DNA of 64,000 bases from Streptomyces cyaneofuscatus (GCF_000718135.1 NZ_JOEM01000020.1:89838-153837), one strand, 5' to 3'; positions 50,958 to 60,547 are shown, counted from the first letter of the stretch. The notes: generated from the letters alone by a model not told the origin. Numbers and translations: made by a program.

Positions 50958-53018
50958 ATGACTGAGATGAATCGGCGCCGGTTTCTGCAGATCGCCGGTG
51001 CGACCGCGGGATTCGCCGCTCTGTCGGGCAGCATCGACCGGGCCGCGGCCATACCCGCCCACCGGGCCGACGGGACGATCCAGGATGTCGAGCACATCGT
51101 CGTCCTGATGCAGGAGAATCGTTCCTTCGATCACTACTTCGGGGCGATGAAAGGGGTCCGCGGGTTCGGCGACCCGCGGCCCGTGACCCTGCCGAGCGGA
51201 AAGTCCGTGTGGCACCAAGCGGACACCGCGGGCAAGGTGACGCTGCCGTTCCACCCGCCCGCCGACGACCTGGGCATGCAGTTCCTCCAGGGCCTCAACC
51301 ATGACTGGCCGGGCGGCCAACGGGCGTACAACGGGGGCCGTTACGACCGGTGGGTCCCGGCCAAGACCCCCACGACCATGGCCTACCTCACCCGCGAGGA
51401 CATCCCCTTCCACTACGCGCTCGCCGACCGCTTCACCGTCTGCGACGCCTACCACTGCTCCTTCATCGGAGCCACCGACCCCAACCGCTACTACCTCTGG
51501 TCGGGTTACACCGGCAACGACGGCGCGGGCGGCGGCCCGGTGCTCGGCAACGAGGAGCAGGGGTACGGGTGGAGGACCTATCCCGAGCGGCTGGAGGAGG
51601 CCGGGGTCTCCTGGAAGGTCTACCAGGACATCGGGGACGGGCTGGACGCGGCGGGGCGCTGGGGCTGGATCGATGACGCCTACCGGGGCAACTACGGCTG
51701 CAACTCACTGCTCTACTTCCACAATTACCGCAATGCCCGGCCCGGCGACCCGCTGTACGAGAAGGCGCGCACCGGCACCGACGTGTCGGCCGGTGGCGGC
51801 TACTTCGACGCGATCGCCGCCGACGTACAGGCCGGGAAGCTGCCGCAGATCTCCTGGGTCGCCGCCCCTGAGGCCTTCAGCGAGCACTCCAACTTCCCCT
51901 CCAACTACGGTGCCTGGTACATCGCGGGGCTGCTCGACGCCCTCACCTCCGATCCCGAGGTCTGGAGCAGGACCGCCCTGTTCATCACGTACGACGAGAA
52001 CGACGGCTTCTTCGACCACGTCGTCCCGCCCTACCCGCCGGCCTCCGCCGCCCAGGGCCTCTCCACGGCCGACACCACCACGGAGATCTACCCGGGCGGA
52101 CCCTCCTACGGACCCGGCCCCTACGGGCTGGGCCCGCGTGTGCCGATGTTCGTCATCTCGCCCTGGAGCACCGGCGGTTACGTCTGCTCCGAGGTCTTCG
52201 ACCACACCTCCGTACTGCGGTTCATGGAACAGCGCTTCGGCGTGCACGAGCCGAACATCTCGCCCTGGCGGCGGGCGGTCTGCGGCGACCTCACCTCCGC
52301 GTTCGACTTCGGCCGCACCGAACCCGCCCCCGACGACCTGCCGGACACCTCCGCGTACGAGCCCCCGGACCGCGAGCGCCACCCCGACTACCGGCCCGTC
52401 CCGCCGGCCGTCGGCGCCATGCCCGCGCAGGAACCGGGCAGCCGCCCCACCCGGCCGCTCCCGTACGAGCCGTACGTCGACGCGGCCGTGGAACCGGACA
52501 GCGGAAAGATCGCGCTCACGTTCAGCCCGGGGACGGCGGCCGGCGCGCAGTTCCACGTCACCTCCGCCAACCGCACCGACGCCCCGTGGACGTACACCGC
52601 CGGCGCGGGCCGGACCCTCACCGACCGCTGGAACTCCGCCCACTCCGGCGGCAGCCACGACCTCACCGTGCACGGCCCGAACGGCTTCCTGCGTACGTTC
52701 CGGAGCCCGGGCGCCACCGCCGGACCCGAGGCCACCGCCCGCCACAACGCCACCAGCGGCAACCTGGACCTCACGCTCACCAACTCCGGCGCCGCGGATG
52801 CCGTACTGACGATCGCCAACGCCTACGGGGGAGCGGAACAGACGGTGACCGTACGGCCGGGCGCCACGGTTTCCCGCACGGTCGACCTGCGGGCGGGCAA
52901 GCGCTGGTACGACGTGTCCGTCACCGCCGACGCCGAACCGGGCTTCCTCCGCCGGTTCGCGGGCCATGTGGAGACGGGGGCCGCCGGAGTCAGCGACCCG
53001 GCGACCGTCACCGGCTGA
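50958..53018 (+). CDS. Tat-exported phosphocholine-specific phospholipase C
   Basis: 686-aa secreted phosphoesterase. Twin-arginine signal NRRRFLQIAG at the start. The catalytic domain (about 43-480) has ENRSFDHYFG at residues 53-62, AWYIAG, ITYDENDGFFDHVVPP and ISPWSTGG, which are landmarks of the non-hemolytic phospholipase C/acid phosphatase family. Two C-terminal DUF756 beta domains follow (about 505-595 and 600-680). It cleaves phosphatidylcholine-type lipids outside the cell and often serves phosphate supply. Terminator follows. Confidence 0.94.
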   Translation: MTEMNRRRFLQIAGATAGFAALSGSIDRAAAIPAHRADGTIQDVEHIVVLMQENRSFDHYFGAMKGVRGFGDPRPVTLPSGKSVWHQADTAGKVTLPFHPPADDLGMQFLQGLNHDWPGGQRAYNGGRYDRWVPAKTPTTMAYLTREDIPFHYALADRFTVCDAYHCSFIGATDPNRYYLWSGYTGNDGAGGGPVLGNEEQGYGWRTYPERLEEAGVSWKVYQDIGDGLDAAGRWGWIDDAYRGNYGCNSLLYFHNYRNARPGDPLYEKARTGTDVSAGGGYFDAIAADVQAGKLPQISWVAAPEAFSEHSNFPSNYGAWYIAGLLDALTSDPEVWSRTALFITYDENDGFFDHVVPPYPPASAAQGLSTADTTTEIYPGGPSYGPGPYGLGPRVPMFVISPWSTGGYVCSEVFDHTSVLRFMEQRFGVHEPNISPWRRAVCGDLTSAFDFGRTEPAPDDLPDTSAYEPPDRERHPDYRPVPPAVGAMPAQEPGSRPTRPLPYEPYVDAAVEPDSGKIALTFSPGTAAGAQFHVTSANRTDAPWTYTAGAGRTLTDRWNSAHSGGSHDLTVHGPNGFLRTFRSPGATAGPEATARHNATSGNLDLTLTNSGAADAVLTIANAYGGAEQTVTVRPGATVSRTVDLRAGKRWYDVSVTADAEPGFLRRFAGHVETGAAGVSDPATVTG

Positions 53019-53047
53019 GGTGCGCCGGGAGAACGGCTGAACGGGGT

Positions 53048-53085
53048 GGGAGCCGGGCCGGACCCTGTGGTCCCGCCCGGCTCCC
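53048..53085. terminator. Bidirectional hairpin terminator
   Basis: 17-bp stem with one mismatch (arm GGGAGCCGGGCCGGACC) and loop CTGT, between the phospholipase gene and the converging DUF2510 gene. Confidence 0.75.
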
Positions 53086-53117
53086 GTACACGGTCCGGCT
53101 CCCGTACGCGGTGGGGG

Positions 53118-54035
53118 TCAGGCGGCTCCGCCGTTGCCCGCCCCCGCGCCCGACGCGGCCTTGATGCCCTTGACGATCTCGTCCAGGACGGACAGCTTCG
53201 GCGCGTCCTTGTTGATGTCGAAGCCGGACCGGACCACCACGAGCATGTCCTTGGAGGCGGGGGAGGGGAACACCAGCGATTCCACGTACCCGTCGTCGCC
53301 CTTCTCCGTCACCACCTTCCACCGCACCGCGTAGCCCTTCTGCCCCGCCACGTTGACCGCGTCGGACCTGATCTCCTCGTGCGAGGTGATCTTGCCGTAG
53401 GAGTCGCCGCCGTAGGACTCCTCGGCGTTGACGGCGATGTCCTTCTTCGCGGCCTCCTCCGCCGTCCCGGCCGTGAGCTTCAGGGCCACCGCGGGCGCCG
53501 AGAAGATCCCTCCACGCACACACGTCTTGTCGGCGCCGCCGGGGCAGGCGTGCTCACCCGTCGTCAGACCGGCGCCGACCGCGGCCGACTTGCCCGTCCA
53601 CCCCTTGGGCACCGGCAGGCTGATCCCGGCCGCCAGGTCCGTGGCGTAGCCCGGCTCCGTCGGCGGGAGCTGCTCCCCGGGGCCCTGGGAGCCGCCGCCG
53701 TCCTCGCCGTCTTTGTCACCTTCGCTCCCGTTACCGCCGTCCGGTGCGCCGGACCCCTCGGGGACGGGCGGTGGCGTGGACGGCGAGGCGACCGCGATGC
53801 CCGGCCGGCCCCCGTCGTCCTCGCGCAGCAGGTACATCCCGCCCCCGATCGCGGCGAGCACCACGGCGCCGACGATCGCGCCGACGCCGATACGGATGCC
53901 ACGGCGGCGCACCGCGGCGGGTGACGGGCGGACGTGGCCCGTCCACTGCGCTCCGTCCCACCAGCGTTCCTGATCGGGGCCTTTACCTGAATGCCCGGGG
54001 TCTGGATGCCAGCCGGGCGGGGTCATCTGGGTCAC
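53118..54035 (-). CDS. DUF2510 membrane protein
   Basis: 305-aa protein. The N-terminal DUF2510 motif (PPGWHPDPGHSG, then ERWWDGAQWTGHV) is followed by one membrane segment at about 48-68, a disordered Gly/Pro/Asp-rich linker (about 75-130), and an extracytoplasmic domain (about 130-300; YATDLAAGISLPVPKGW, ACPGGADKTCVRGG, with a likely disulfide). The outer domain resembles secreted proteins that bind small ligands, but I cannot name it. Function unknown. Confidence 0.85.
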   Translation of the reverse strand: MTQMTPPGWHPDPGHSGKGPDQERWWDGAQWTGHVRPSPAAVRRRGIRIGVGAIVGAVVLAAIGGGMYLLREDDGGRPGIAVASPSTPPPVPEGSGAPDGGNGSEGDKDGEDGGGSQGPGEQLPPTEPGYATDLAAGISLPVPKGWTGKSAAVGAGLTTGEHACPGGADKTCVRGGIFSAPAVALKLTAGTAEEAAKKDIAVNAEESYGGDSYGKITSHEEIRSDAVNVAGQKGYAVRWKVVTEKGDDGYVESLVFPSPASKDMLVVVRSGFDINKDAPKLSVLDEIVKGIKAASGAGAGNGGAA

Positions 54036-54109
54036 GGGTGCACTTTATGCGGGCAGAGTGAGAATCACATGAACTGCCTGCCGTGCGAGGGGCTGACCTG
54101 GGCCGGCGG

Positions 54110-54802
54110 TCACGGTTCGATCAGGCCCGCGCGGATCGCGTACCGCGTGAGCTCCAGCCGGTCGCGCAGCCCGAGCTTCTGGAGCAGATTGGCGCGGTGC
54201 CGCTCCACGGTCTTGACGCTGATCACGAGCAGCTCGGCGATCTCCTTGGAGGAGTGGCCCTCGGCGACCAGCTTGAGGATCTCCTCCTCGCGTTCGGTGA
54301 TCGCCCGGGCCGGCAGGTCCTCACCGTCCTTGGCCCGGTCGAGGAAATTCCGGATGAGCGCCGTGACCGCGCCCGGGTAGAGGAACGGCTCGTCGCGCAT
54401 CGCCGCCCGGCAGGCCTCCACCAGGTCCCGGTCGGCCACCGACTTGAGGACGTACCCGGACGCCCCCGCCTTCAACGCCTCGAAGAAGTACTGCTCGTTG
54501 TCGTACATCGTGAGCATCAGGATGCGCAGCCCGGGCAGCACACGGGACAGCTCGCGCGCTGCCTGCAGGCCCGTCAGCCGGGGCATCGCGATGTCCAGGA
54601 TGGCCAGATCCGGCCGTTCGGCGCGGGCCATCTCGATGGCCTCGGCACCGTCGCCGGCCTCGGCCACGACCGTGAGGTCCGGCTCGCCGTCGAGGATCAG
54701 CCGGACCCCTCGGCGTACCAGGGCATGGTCGTCGGCCAGCAGGATCCGGGTCGGCGCGGCGGGGCCCCGGGAAGGGGGCGGGGTGGAGAGGGGCATGGTC
54801 AC
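54110..54802 (-). CDS. NarL/FixJ-family response regulator
   Basis: 230-aa two-component regulator. Receiver domain with acidic pair Asp24-Asp25, phosphorylated Asp70 (AILDIAMP) and a Lys in the SGYVLKSVAD segment. LuxR-type helix-turn-helix at about 168-212 (ITEREEEILKLVAEGHSSKE, ISVKTVERHRANLLQKL). The GTG at 54802 overlaps the stop of the sensor gene (GTGA); an ATG two codons later is an alternative. Pairs with the kinase encoded upstream. Confidence 0.95.
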   Translation of the reverse strand: MTMPLSTPPPSRGPAAPTRILLADDHALVRRGVRLILDGEPDLTVVAEAGDGAEAIEMARAERPDLAILDIAMPRLTGLQAARELSRVLPGLRILMLTMYDNEQYFFEALKAGASGYVLKSVADRDLVEACRAAMRDEPFLYPGAVTALIRNFLDRAKDGEDLPARAITEREEEILKLVAEGHSSKEIAELLVISVKTVERHRANLLQKLGLRDRLELTRYAIRAGLIEP

Positions 54803-55827
54803 CGGCTTCCGTTCTTCCGGACGGGCACATCGTGACGTACTACGGGCACATCGAGTCGTACTTCGGTACCGCCCTGCGGGCCGGGGCCGAGGAACATCTC
54901 GGCGCCGATCAGCAGGGCGCGCTCGCGCATGCCGCGCAGGCCCGCGCCCTCGGGGGTGTCCCCGAGCCCCCGGCCGTCGTCGCGGATACGCAGCTCCACC
55001 CCGCAGGGGCTGCTGCGCAGGGAGAGTTCGAGCCGTGACGCGCGGGCGTGGCGGACCGTGTTGGTGAGCGCCTCCTGCGCGATCCGGTAGATGACCAGTT
55101 CGGCCTCGGCGTCCAGGTCGGGCAGGTCCTTGCCCATCTGCCGGCGGATCGTCAGCCCGTCGGGCGTCGGTGTCTCGGTGATGAGCGCCGTGAGGGCGCT
55201 GACCAGACCCAGCTCCTCCAGCACCCCGGGGCGCAGCCGTCGGGCGATCCGGCGGATCTCGTCCAGAGAGCCGCGGGTGATCTCCTGGACCTGCCGCAGC
55301 TCGCCCCGGAGCGGCTCGGGGGCGTGGTCGGCGACGCGTTTGAGTTCGAGGAGGACCGCGGTGAGGGTCTGCCCGACCTCGTCGTGGAGCTCCTGGGCCA
55401 CCCGGCGGCGCTCGGCCTCCTGGGCGGAGAGCGCGCGGGCGCTGCTGGTGGCGCGTTCGGCCTCCAGCCGGTCGAGCATCGTGTTGAACGTCTCGATCAG
55501 GGCGGCGATCTCGCCGTGCCCGGCCACCTCGGGGCGCGGGCTCGGGCGCAGCAGGTCGGTCGTGGTCATCGCGCGGGTCACCCGCTGGAGCGGGAAGAGG
55601 CCGAGCCGGAGCAGGGCCGCGTTGGCGGCGAGCATGAAAGCGATCCCCCCGGTCAGGATCATCGCCTCCGTCAGCAGGACCGGCGTGGAGATGGTGATCG
55701 GGCCGAGCAGCAGCAGGGCGCCCGCTGCGACGAGCACAGCGGCGTTGAGCAGAAAGATCCGCCAGAACAGGGACAAGGGAGCACGGCCTCCATCGGACGT
55801 CGCAGCGATCGCGGGCATTGCGGGCAT
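54799..55827 (-). CDS. NarL-type sensor histidine kinase
   Basis: 342-aa membrane kinase. Two membrane segments (about 20-42 and 50-72) with only a short outer loop, a HAMP-like region (about 73-125), a HisKA_3 dimerisation domain with phosphorylated His148 (AQELHDEVGQ), and a GHKL ATPase (AQEALTNTVRHARA, IRDDGRGLG). With almost no outer domain it probably senses the membrane itself. The ATG at 55827 starts in a short Pro-Ala-Met repeat; a later start is possible. Confidence 0.92.
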   Translation of the reverse strand: MPAMPAIAATSDGGRAPLSLFWRIFLLNAAVLVAAGALLLLGPITISTPVLLTEAMILTGGIAFMLAANAALLRLGLFPLQRVTRAMTTTDLLRPSPRPEVAGHGEIAALIETFNTMLDRLEAERATSSARALSAQEAERRRVAQELHDEVGQTLTAVLLELKRVADHAPEPLRGELRQVQEITRGSLDEIRRIARRLRPGVLEELGLVSALTALITETPTPDGLTIRRQMGKDLPDLDAEAELVIYRIAQEALTNTVRHARASRLELSLRSSPCGVELRIRDDGRGLGDTPEGAGLRGMRERALLIGAEMFLGPGPQGGTEVRLDVPVVRHDVPVRKNGSR

Positions 55828-56144
55828 TGCGGGCGTCGACGCGGGCCACGCGCGCGTTCACAGGCATTCGCGGGCGTTGACGTGGGTGTCGACAGCCTCC
55901 ACTATCGTCGCTGCGCGCGGGAAACACGCCGCCGCCCGGATGCGCCCGCTCCGGCGCCGGGAGGGGCGTACGGCCCACCGCCCGTCTGCATGGTGCGCAC
56001 CCCCGGATATGGGTGCTGCCCCCGATAGTCCTTCCGGACGCCCCCGCCGATCATGAACTCAGGGCCCGGGGGGCCCTGCCCGTGCCGCACCACCGGGCCG
56101 GCGCCGGAGGGGCCGAGAGGTCTCCGTACCGGGAGGGAGACACC
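55828..56144. other. 317-bp divergent intergenic region
   Basis: Between the sensor kinase and the DUF3040 gene. It contains a short GCGGGCATT repeat near the kinase start and a GGGAGGGAG ribosome site for the DUF3040 gene. No coding frame or clear operator is seen. Confidence 0.5.
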
Positions 56145-56468
56145 ATGCCCACGTATGACGAACGGCTGCGCGCCCTTGAGGAGCAGCTGCATCGCGACGA
56201 CCCCGGTTTCGCGGCGGCGATGTCCGACGGCACCCCGCGCAGCCCCCGCGAGTACCGCCGCCGCAACGCCTGGCTGGCGATGGCCTTCGGGCTCACCGCC
56301 CTGGGCATGGGTATCGCTATCGGCCACGGACTCCTGATCGCCACCGGGCTGGTGGTGGCGGGAGCGGCCGCCCACCTCTTCGACCCGCAGCGCGGTCGTC
56401 TGCACGGCAAGGACATCCCAGGCACTCCCGGGAACCCGGGAGCCCCCGGAGACCCGCGAACTCACTGA
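56145..56468 (+). CDS. DUF3040 membrane protein
   Basis: 107-aa protein. Its start (YDERLRALEEQLHRDDPGFAAAM) is the usual DUF3040 helix, followed by two close membrane segments (about 43-59 and 61-78) and a Pro/Gly-rich tail. Small membrane proteins of this kind are widespread in actinomycetes; the function is unknown. A strong terminator follows. Confidence 0.9.
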   Translation: MPTYDERLRALEEQLHRDDPGFAAAMSDGTPRSPREYRRRNAWLAMAFGLTALGMGIAIGHGLLIATGLVVAGAAAHLFDPQRGRLHGKDIPGTPGNPGAPGDPRTH

Positions 56469-56521
56469 CGCGCGGCGCCCGCACCGCCGCTTCCCCCGGC
56501 CCCTCCGCACGGGCCGGCCGA

Positions 56522-56549
56522 GGCCCCGACCGCCGAACCGGTCGGGGCC
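56522..56549 (+). terminator. Terminator after DUF3040 gene
   Basis: Perfect 11-bp stem (GGCCCCGACCG and its complement) with a 6-base loop, followed by TTCG. Confidence 0.8.
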
Positions 56550-56577
56550 TTCGTGCGCTCGGAGAATGGGACCTCTG

Positions 56578-56617
56578 TTTGGTCCTACCTCTGAAGAGTG
56601 AGAGGTCCGACCACACC
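56578..56617. promoter_or_regulatory. Possible autoregulatory operators of the FadR-type gene
   Basis: Two sites resembling the lut operator lie here: TTTGGTCCTACCTCT (56578-56592) and GAGGTCCGACCAC (core GGTCCGACC at 56604-56612). The second keeps the full core. They precede the regulator's own start at 56672. Confidence 0.5.
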
Positions 56618-56671
56618 GTATGTGTGACATACGCTGAACGTCCCGGAACCGGCCGAGGCAGGGAGTGGCGG

Positions 56672-57403
56672 ATGTCCGTCGAATGGCAGCCCGTGCGGCA
56701 GTCCCGTACGCACGAACTCGTGCTCAGCTCCATCGAGGAGCGGGTCTTCGCCGGTGAGCTCAAGGCGGGTGACCGCCTCCCGCCCGAGCGGGAACTCGCC
56801 CCCGTGCTCGGCGTCAGCCGGTCCGCCCTGCGGGAGGCGCTGCGGGTGCTGGAGACCATCGGCGTCCTGGTGGCCCAGCCCGGCCGGGGCCCGGACGGCG
56901 GGGCCCGGATCGTGCGCAACCCGGACGACGCCCTGGGCCGGCTGCTGCGGCTCCACTTCGCCCTCGGCAGCTACAGCCTCCAGGACGTCCTGGAGGCCCG
57001 GATCGTCCTGGAACGGTCCAGCTTCGAGGCCGCCGCCGGCCACGCGCCGTCCGAGGATCTCGACGAGGCGGAGGAGCTGGTACGGGGGATGGCGGAGCCG
57101 GGCGTGGGAGTGGGCGCGTTCAACGACCTGGACACCAGCTTCCACGTCCTGATCGCCCGCAGCTCCGGCAATGCCCTGACCTCCACCCTCACTTCCGCCG
57201 TACGGGAGTCGGTGCGCCCGCTGATCCTGCGCGCCCTGGAGGGGGTCGAGGACTGGCCCGCCACCGCCCGCGCTCTCAACGCGCAGCACCGCGCCCTTCT
57301 GACGCTGGTGCGCGAGGGGCGAGGCGCCGAGGCCGCCGACCTGGTGGAGCGGCACATCCGAGGGCTGCACGGAACGCTCGTGGACGATCCGTTCGGGCCG
57401 TAG
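56672..57403 (+). CDS. FadR-type (GntR/FCD) regulator of lactate operon
   Basis: 243-aa regulator. Winged-helix head at about 12-78 (LPPERELAPVLGVSRSALREAL) and an FCD effector domain with the metal-binding pattern (DLDTSFHVLI, a later HRALL and HIRGLH). Its place next to lutABC and the GGTCCGACC palindromes on both sides suggest an LldR/LutR-like lactate sensor. ATG start after GGGAGTG. Confidence 0.9.
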   Translation: MSVEWQPVRQSRTHELVLSSIEERVFAGELKAGDRLPPERELAPVLGVSRSALREALRVLETIGVLVAQPGRGPDGGARIVRNPDDALGRLLRLHFALGSYSLQDVLEARIVLERSSFEAAAGHAPSEDLDEAEELVRGMAEPGVGVGAFNDLDTSFHVLIARSSGNALTSTLTSAVRESVRPLILRALEGVEDWPATARALNAQHRALLTLVREGRGAEAADLVERHIRGLHGTLVDDPFGP

Positions 57404-57477
57404 CGGCGGGGGAGGGGTGGGGGCGCACCGCTCCGACCTGTCCGGCGTGGCCCATGCCTTCGACGGGCCGAGCCTAG

Positions 57478-57492
57478 TATGGTCCGACCATA
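57478..57492. promoter_or_regulatory. lut operator
   Basis: TATGGTCCGACCATA, a perfect 15-bp palindrome, 40 bp before lutA. The GGT-n-ACC core is typical of FadR-type GntR regulators. Similar sites lie before the regulator gene and at 60548-60562. Confidence 0.7.
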
Positions 57493-57532
57493 GAAACGTC
57501 GTAGTGAAACCGGAACCCGCCGGGGAGGCCCT

Positions 57533-58303
57533 ATGCGCATCGGACTCTTCGCCACCTGTCTGGGCGACACGCTTTTCCCCGACGCGGTGCGCTCCACCGC
57601 CGTTCTGCTCACGCGCCTGGGCCACGAGGTGGTGTTCCCGCCGGAGCAGACGTGCTGCGGACAGATGCACATCAACACCGGCTACCAGCGCGAACCCGTC
57701 CCCCTGGTCCGGAACTTCGCCGAGCAGTTCGGCGACGCCTCCATCGACGCGGTCGTGATGCCGTCGGGCTCGTGCGCCGGTTCGGTCCGCCACCAGCACG
57801 CGATCGTCGCCGACCGCTACGGGGACGCGGCCCTGCGCGCCGGGGTGGCCGTCGTCGCGGCGAAGACGTACGAGCTCTCCGAGCTCCTCGTCGACGTCCT
57901 CGGGGTGACCGGGGTCGGCGCGTACTTCCCGCACCGGGTGACGTACCACCCGACCTGCCACTCGCTGAGGATGCTCCGCGTCGGCGACAGACCGCTCCGG
58001 CTGCTGCGTGCCGTCGACGCCATCGACCTCGTCGAGCTGCCCGGCGCAGACTCCTGCTGCGGGTTCGGCGGGACCTTCGCACTCAAGAACGCCGAGACCT
58101 CCACCGCGATGCTCCACGACAAGCTGGACAGCATCGCCACCACCGGGGCCGAGGTCTGCACCGCGGGCGACTCCTCCTGCCTCATGCACATCGGCGGCGG
58201 GCTCTCCCGCATCCGCTCGGGGACCCGCACCCTGCATCTCGCCCGGATCCTCGCCGCCACCCGTGCCACGCCCGACGTTCTGACGGAGGCCGCATCCGTA
58301 TGA
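57533..58303 (+). CDS. lutA: Lactate utilisation protein A (cysteine-rich iron-sulfur subunit)
   Basis: 256-aa protein with two CCG-domain repeats: EQTCCGQMHINTGY near residue 40 and DSCCGFGGTFALKN near 170, the heterodisulfide-reductase-type motif. Together with LutB and LutC it oxidises L-lactate to pyruvate. Start codon follows a GGGGAGG ribosome site. The stop overlaps lutB (ATGA). Confidence 0.95.
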   Translation: MRIGLFATCLGDTLFPDAVRSTAVLLTRLGHEVVFPPEQTCCGQMHINTGYQREPVPLVRNFAEQFGDASIDAVVMPSGSCAGSVRHQHAIVADRYGDAALRAGVAVVAAKTYELSELLVDVLGVTGVGAYFPHRVTYHPTCHSLRMLRVGDRPLRLLRAVDAIDLVELPGADSCCGFGGTFALKNAETSTAMLHDKLDSIATTGAEVCTAGDSSCLMHIGGGLSRIRSGTRTLHLARILAATRATPDVLTEAASV

Positions 58304-59880
58304 GCACGTTCCTCGGCATGCCCGCCCGGCCGCCCCGCTCCCCGTACGGCACCGGCAACCTGCGCGGCGACGAGCCCTTCCCCCGCGCTGCCCACCAGGA
58401 GCTGGGCAACGGACAGCTGCGCCGCAATCTCCACAAGGCCACCACCACGATCCGCGCCAAACGCCTGAACGTCACCGGCGAGCTTCCCGACTGGGAGGCC
58501 CTGCGCGACGCCGGCTCCGCCATCAAGACCGACGCGATGAACCGGCTGCCCGAACTCCTGGAACAGCTGGAGCTCAAGGTCACCGAGCACGGCGGCACGG
58601 TCCACTGGGCGCGCGACGCCGCCGAGGCGAACGAGATCGTCGCCCGGCTGGTGCGGGCCACCGGCAGCAGCGAGGTCATCAAGGTCAAGTCGATGGCCAC
58701 CCAGGAGATCGGGCTCAACGAACACCTGGAGTCGGCCGGCATCACCCCGTACGAGACCGACCTCGCCGAACTCATCGTGCAGCTCGCCCACGACAAGCCC
58801 TCCCACATCCTGGTGCCCGCGATCCACCGCAACCGGGACGAGATCCGGCAGATCTTCCTGGACCGCATCCCCGGCGTCGACCCGGAGCTGGACAACGTGC
58901 CGGCCCACCTCGCGGCCGCCGCCCGTGCCTATCTGCGGCAGAAGTTCATGACCACGAAGGTCGCCGTCTCCGGCGCCAACTTCGGCATCGCCGAGACCGG
59001 CACCCTCTCCGTCGTCGAGTCCGAGGGCAACGGCCGCATGTGCCTCACCCTCCCCGACACGCTGATCACCGTGATGGGCATCGAGAAGGTGCTGCCGCGC
59101 TACCAGGACCTGGAGGTGTTCCTCCAACTGCTGCCGCGTTCCTCTACTGGTGAACGCATGAATCCCTATACCTCGTTGTGGACCGGGGTGACTCCCGGCG
59201 ACGGCCCCCAGGACTTCCATCTGGTGCTGCTCGACAACGGGCGCACAGCCGCGCTCGCCGACGCGATCGGCCGCGCGGCACTCAACTGCATCCGCTGTTC
59301 GGCCTGTCTCAATGTCTGCCCGGTCTACGAACGGACCGGCGGCCACGCCTACGCCTCGACCTACCCCGGCCCGATCGGCGCCGTCCTCACCCCGCAGCTC
59401 GCCGGGATGCACGCGGCCGACGACGACCCCAACAGCTCGCTGCCGTACGCCTCCAGCCTCTGCGGGGCCTGTTTCGACGCCTGCCCCGTGAAGATCGACA
59501 TCCCCTCGCTGCTGGTGGAGCTGCGTCACCAGCACACCGAACAGGCCGGCACCACACCGGAGAAGCTGGCGATGAAGGCGGCCGCCGCGGTGATGAAGAG
59601 GCCCGCGCTGTACACGGGCGCACAGAAGGCAGCCGGCCTCGGCCGCGTGGTCGCGGGACGCGACGGGACGATCTCGCGCCTGCCCCCGCCGTTCAACGGC
59701 TGGAGCGACAGCCGTGACACGGCGGCCCCGCCCCGGCGGACCTTCCGCGCCTGGTTCGCCTCCGACGAGGGCCGCGCCACGCTCCGGGCAGCCGCCGACG
59801 AACACGACCGGGGCCAGGGAGAGTCCGACCAGGGGCCAGGAGAACCCGACCGGAACCAGGGAGAGGACGGGACCCGGTGA
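58300..59880 (+). CDS. lutB: Lactate utilisation protein B (iron-sulfur subunit)
   Basis: 526-aa cytoplasmic protein. An N-terminal LutB/LutC-like domain (about 70-300; GANFGIAETGTLSVVESEG) precedes two 4Fe-4S clusters: CIRCSACLNVCP (Cys330-Cys340) and CGACFDACP (Cys388-Cys395). The C-terminal tail is Gly/Glu/Asp-rich with DQGPGEPD-like repeats and is longer than usual. It transfers electrons from lactate within the LutABC complex. Overlaps both neighbours by 4 bp. Confidence 0.95.
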   Translation: MSTFLGMPARPPRSPYGTGNLRGDEPFPRAAHQELGNGQLRRNLHKATTTIRAKRLNVTGELPDWEALRDAGSAIKTDAMNRLPELLEQLELKVTEHGGTVHWARDAAEANEIVARLVRATGSSEVIKVKSMATQEIGLNEHLESAGITPYETDLAELIVQLAHDKPSHILVPAIHRNRDEIRQIFLDRIPGVDPELDNVPAHLAAAARAYLRQKFMTTKVAVSGANFGIAETGTLSVVESEGNGRMCLTLPDTLITVMGIEKVLPRYQDLEVFLQLLPRSSTGERMNPYTSLWTGVTPGDGPQDFHLVLLDNGRTAALADAIGRAALNCIRCSACLNVCPVYERTGGHAYASTYPGPIGAVLTPQLAGMHAADDDPNSSLPYASSLCGACFDACPVKIDIPSLLVELRHQHTEQAGTTPEKLAMKAAAAVMKRPALYTGAQKAAGLGRVVAGRDGTISRLPPPFNGWSDSRDTAAPPRRTFRAWFASDEGRATLRAAADEHDRGQGESDQGPGEPDRNQGEDGTR

Positions 59881-60509
59881 CGAGTGCCCGCGAGACCGTG
59901 CTCGGCCGGGTCCGTGACGCCCTGGCCCTGGCCCCGACGCCTGCCACCGCCGTACCGCGCGCCTACCGCACCGGCTGGGCCCTCCCCGACCCCGAACGCC
60001 TCGCCCTCTTCACCGACCGGCTCCTCGACTACCGGGCCGAGGTCCACCCCTGCACCGCCGACCGCACGGCGAAGGTCGTCGCCGAGGTGCTGCGCGACCA
60101 CGGCGCCCGCCGGATCGGGGTGCCCGCCGGACTGGATCCGCGCTGGCTCGACGCGTACGACGGTGAGGTGTGCCAGGACGCGGCGGACATCCCCGCGCCC
60201 CGACTGGACTCCCTGGACGCGGTGGTGACCGCATCCGCCGCCGGCTGCGCCGAGACCGGCACGATCTTCCTGGACGGTTCGCCCGACCAGGGACGCCGGG
60301 CGCTGTCGCTCGTCCCCGATCTGCACCTCTGCGTCGTGGACCTCTCCTCCGTCGAGGCCGGGGTGCCCGAGGCGGTGGCCCGGCTGGTGCCCGAGCGGCC
60401 GACGACCCTGATCAGCGGCCCTTCGGCCACCTCGGACATCGAATTGGAGCGGGTGGAGGGCGTGCACGGCCCCCGCACCCTGGTGGTGGTGATCCGTACC
60501 GACAGGTGA
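59877..60509 (+). CDS. lutC: Lactate utilisation protein C
   Basis: 210-aa LUD-domain protein. Typical features are VTASAAGCAETGTIFLDGSP and the closing PRTLVVVIRTD segment with GPSATSDIELERVEGVHGP. GTG start overlapping the lutB stop. Third subunit of the lactate-oxidising complex. The last codons are partly duplicated just downstream. Confidence 0.94.
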   Translation: MTSARETVLGRVRDALALAPTPATAVPRAYRTGWALPDPERLALFTDRLLDYRAEVHPCTADRTAKVVAEVLRDHGARRIGVPAGLDPRWLDAYDGEVCQDAADIPAPRLDSLDAVVTASAAGCAETGTIFLDGSPDQGRRALSLVPDLHLCVVDLSSVEAGVPEAVARLVPERPTTLISGPSATSDIELERVEGVHGPRTLVVVIRTDR

Positions 60510-60541
60510 CCGCACTGATAGATGACCGTACCGACAGGTGA
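60494..60541 (+). repeat. 16-bp direct repeat at the end of lutC
   Basis: CCGTACCGACAGGTGA occurs at 60494-60509, covering the lutC stop, and again at 60526-60541. It looks like a small local duplication. Confidence 0.75.
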
Positions 60542-60547
60542 GCGATC

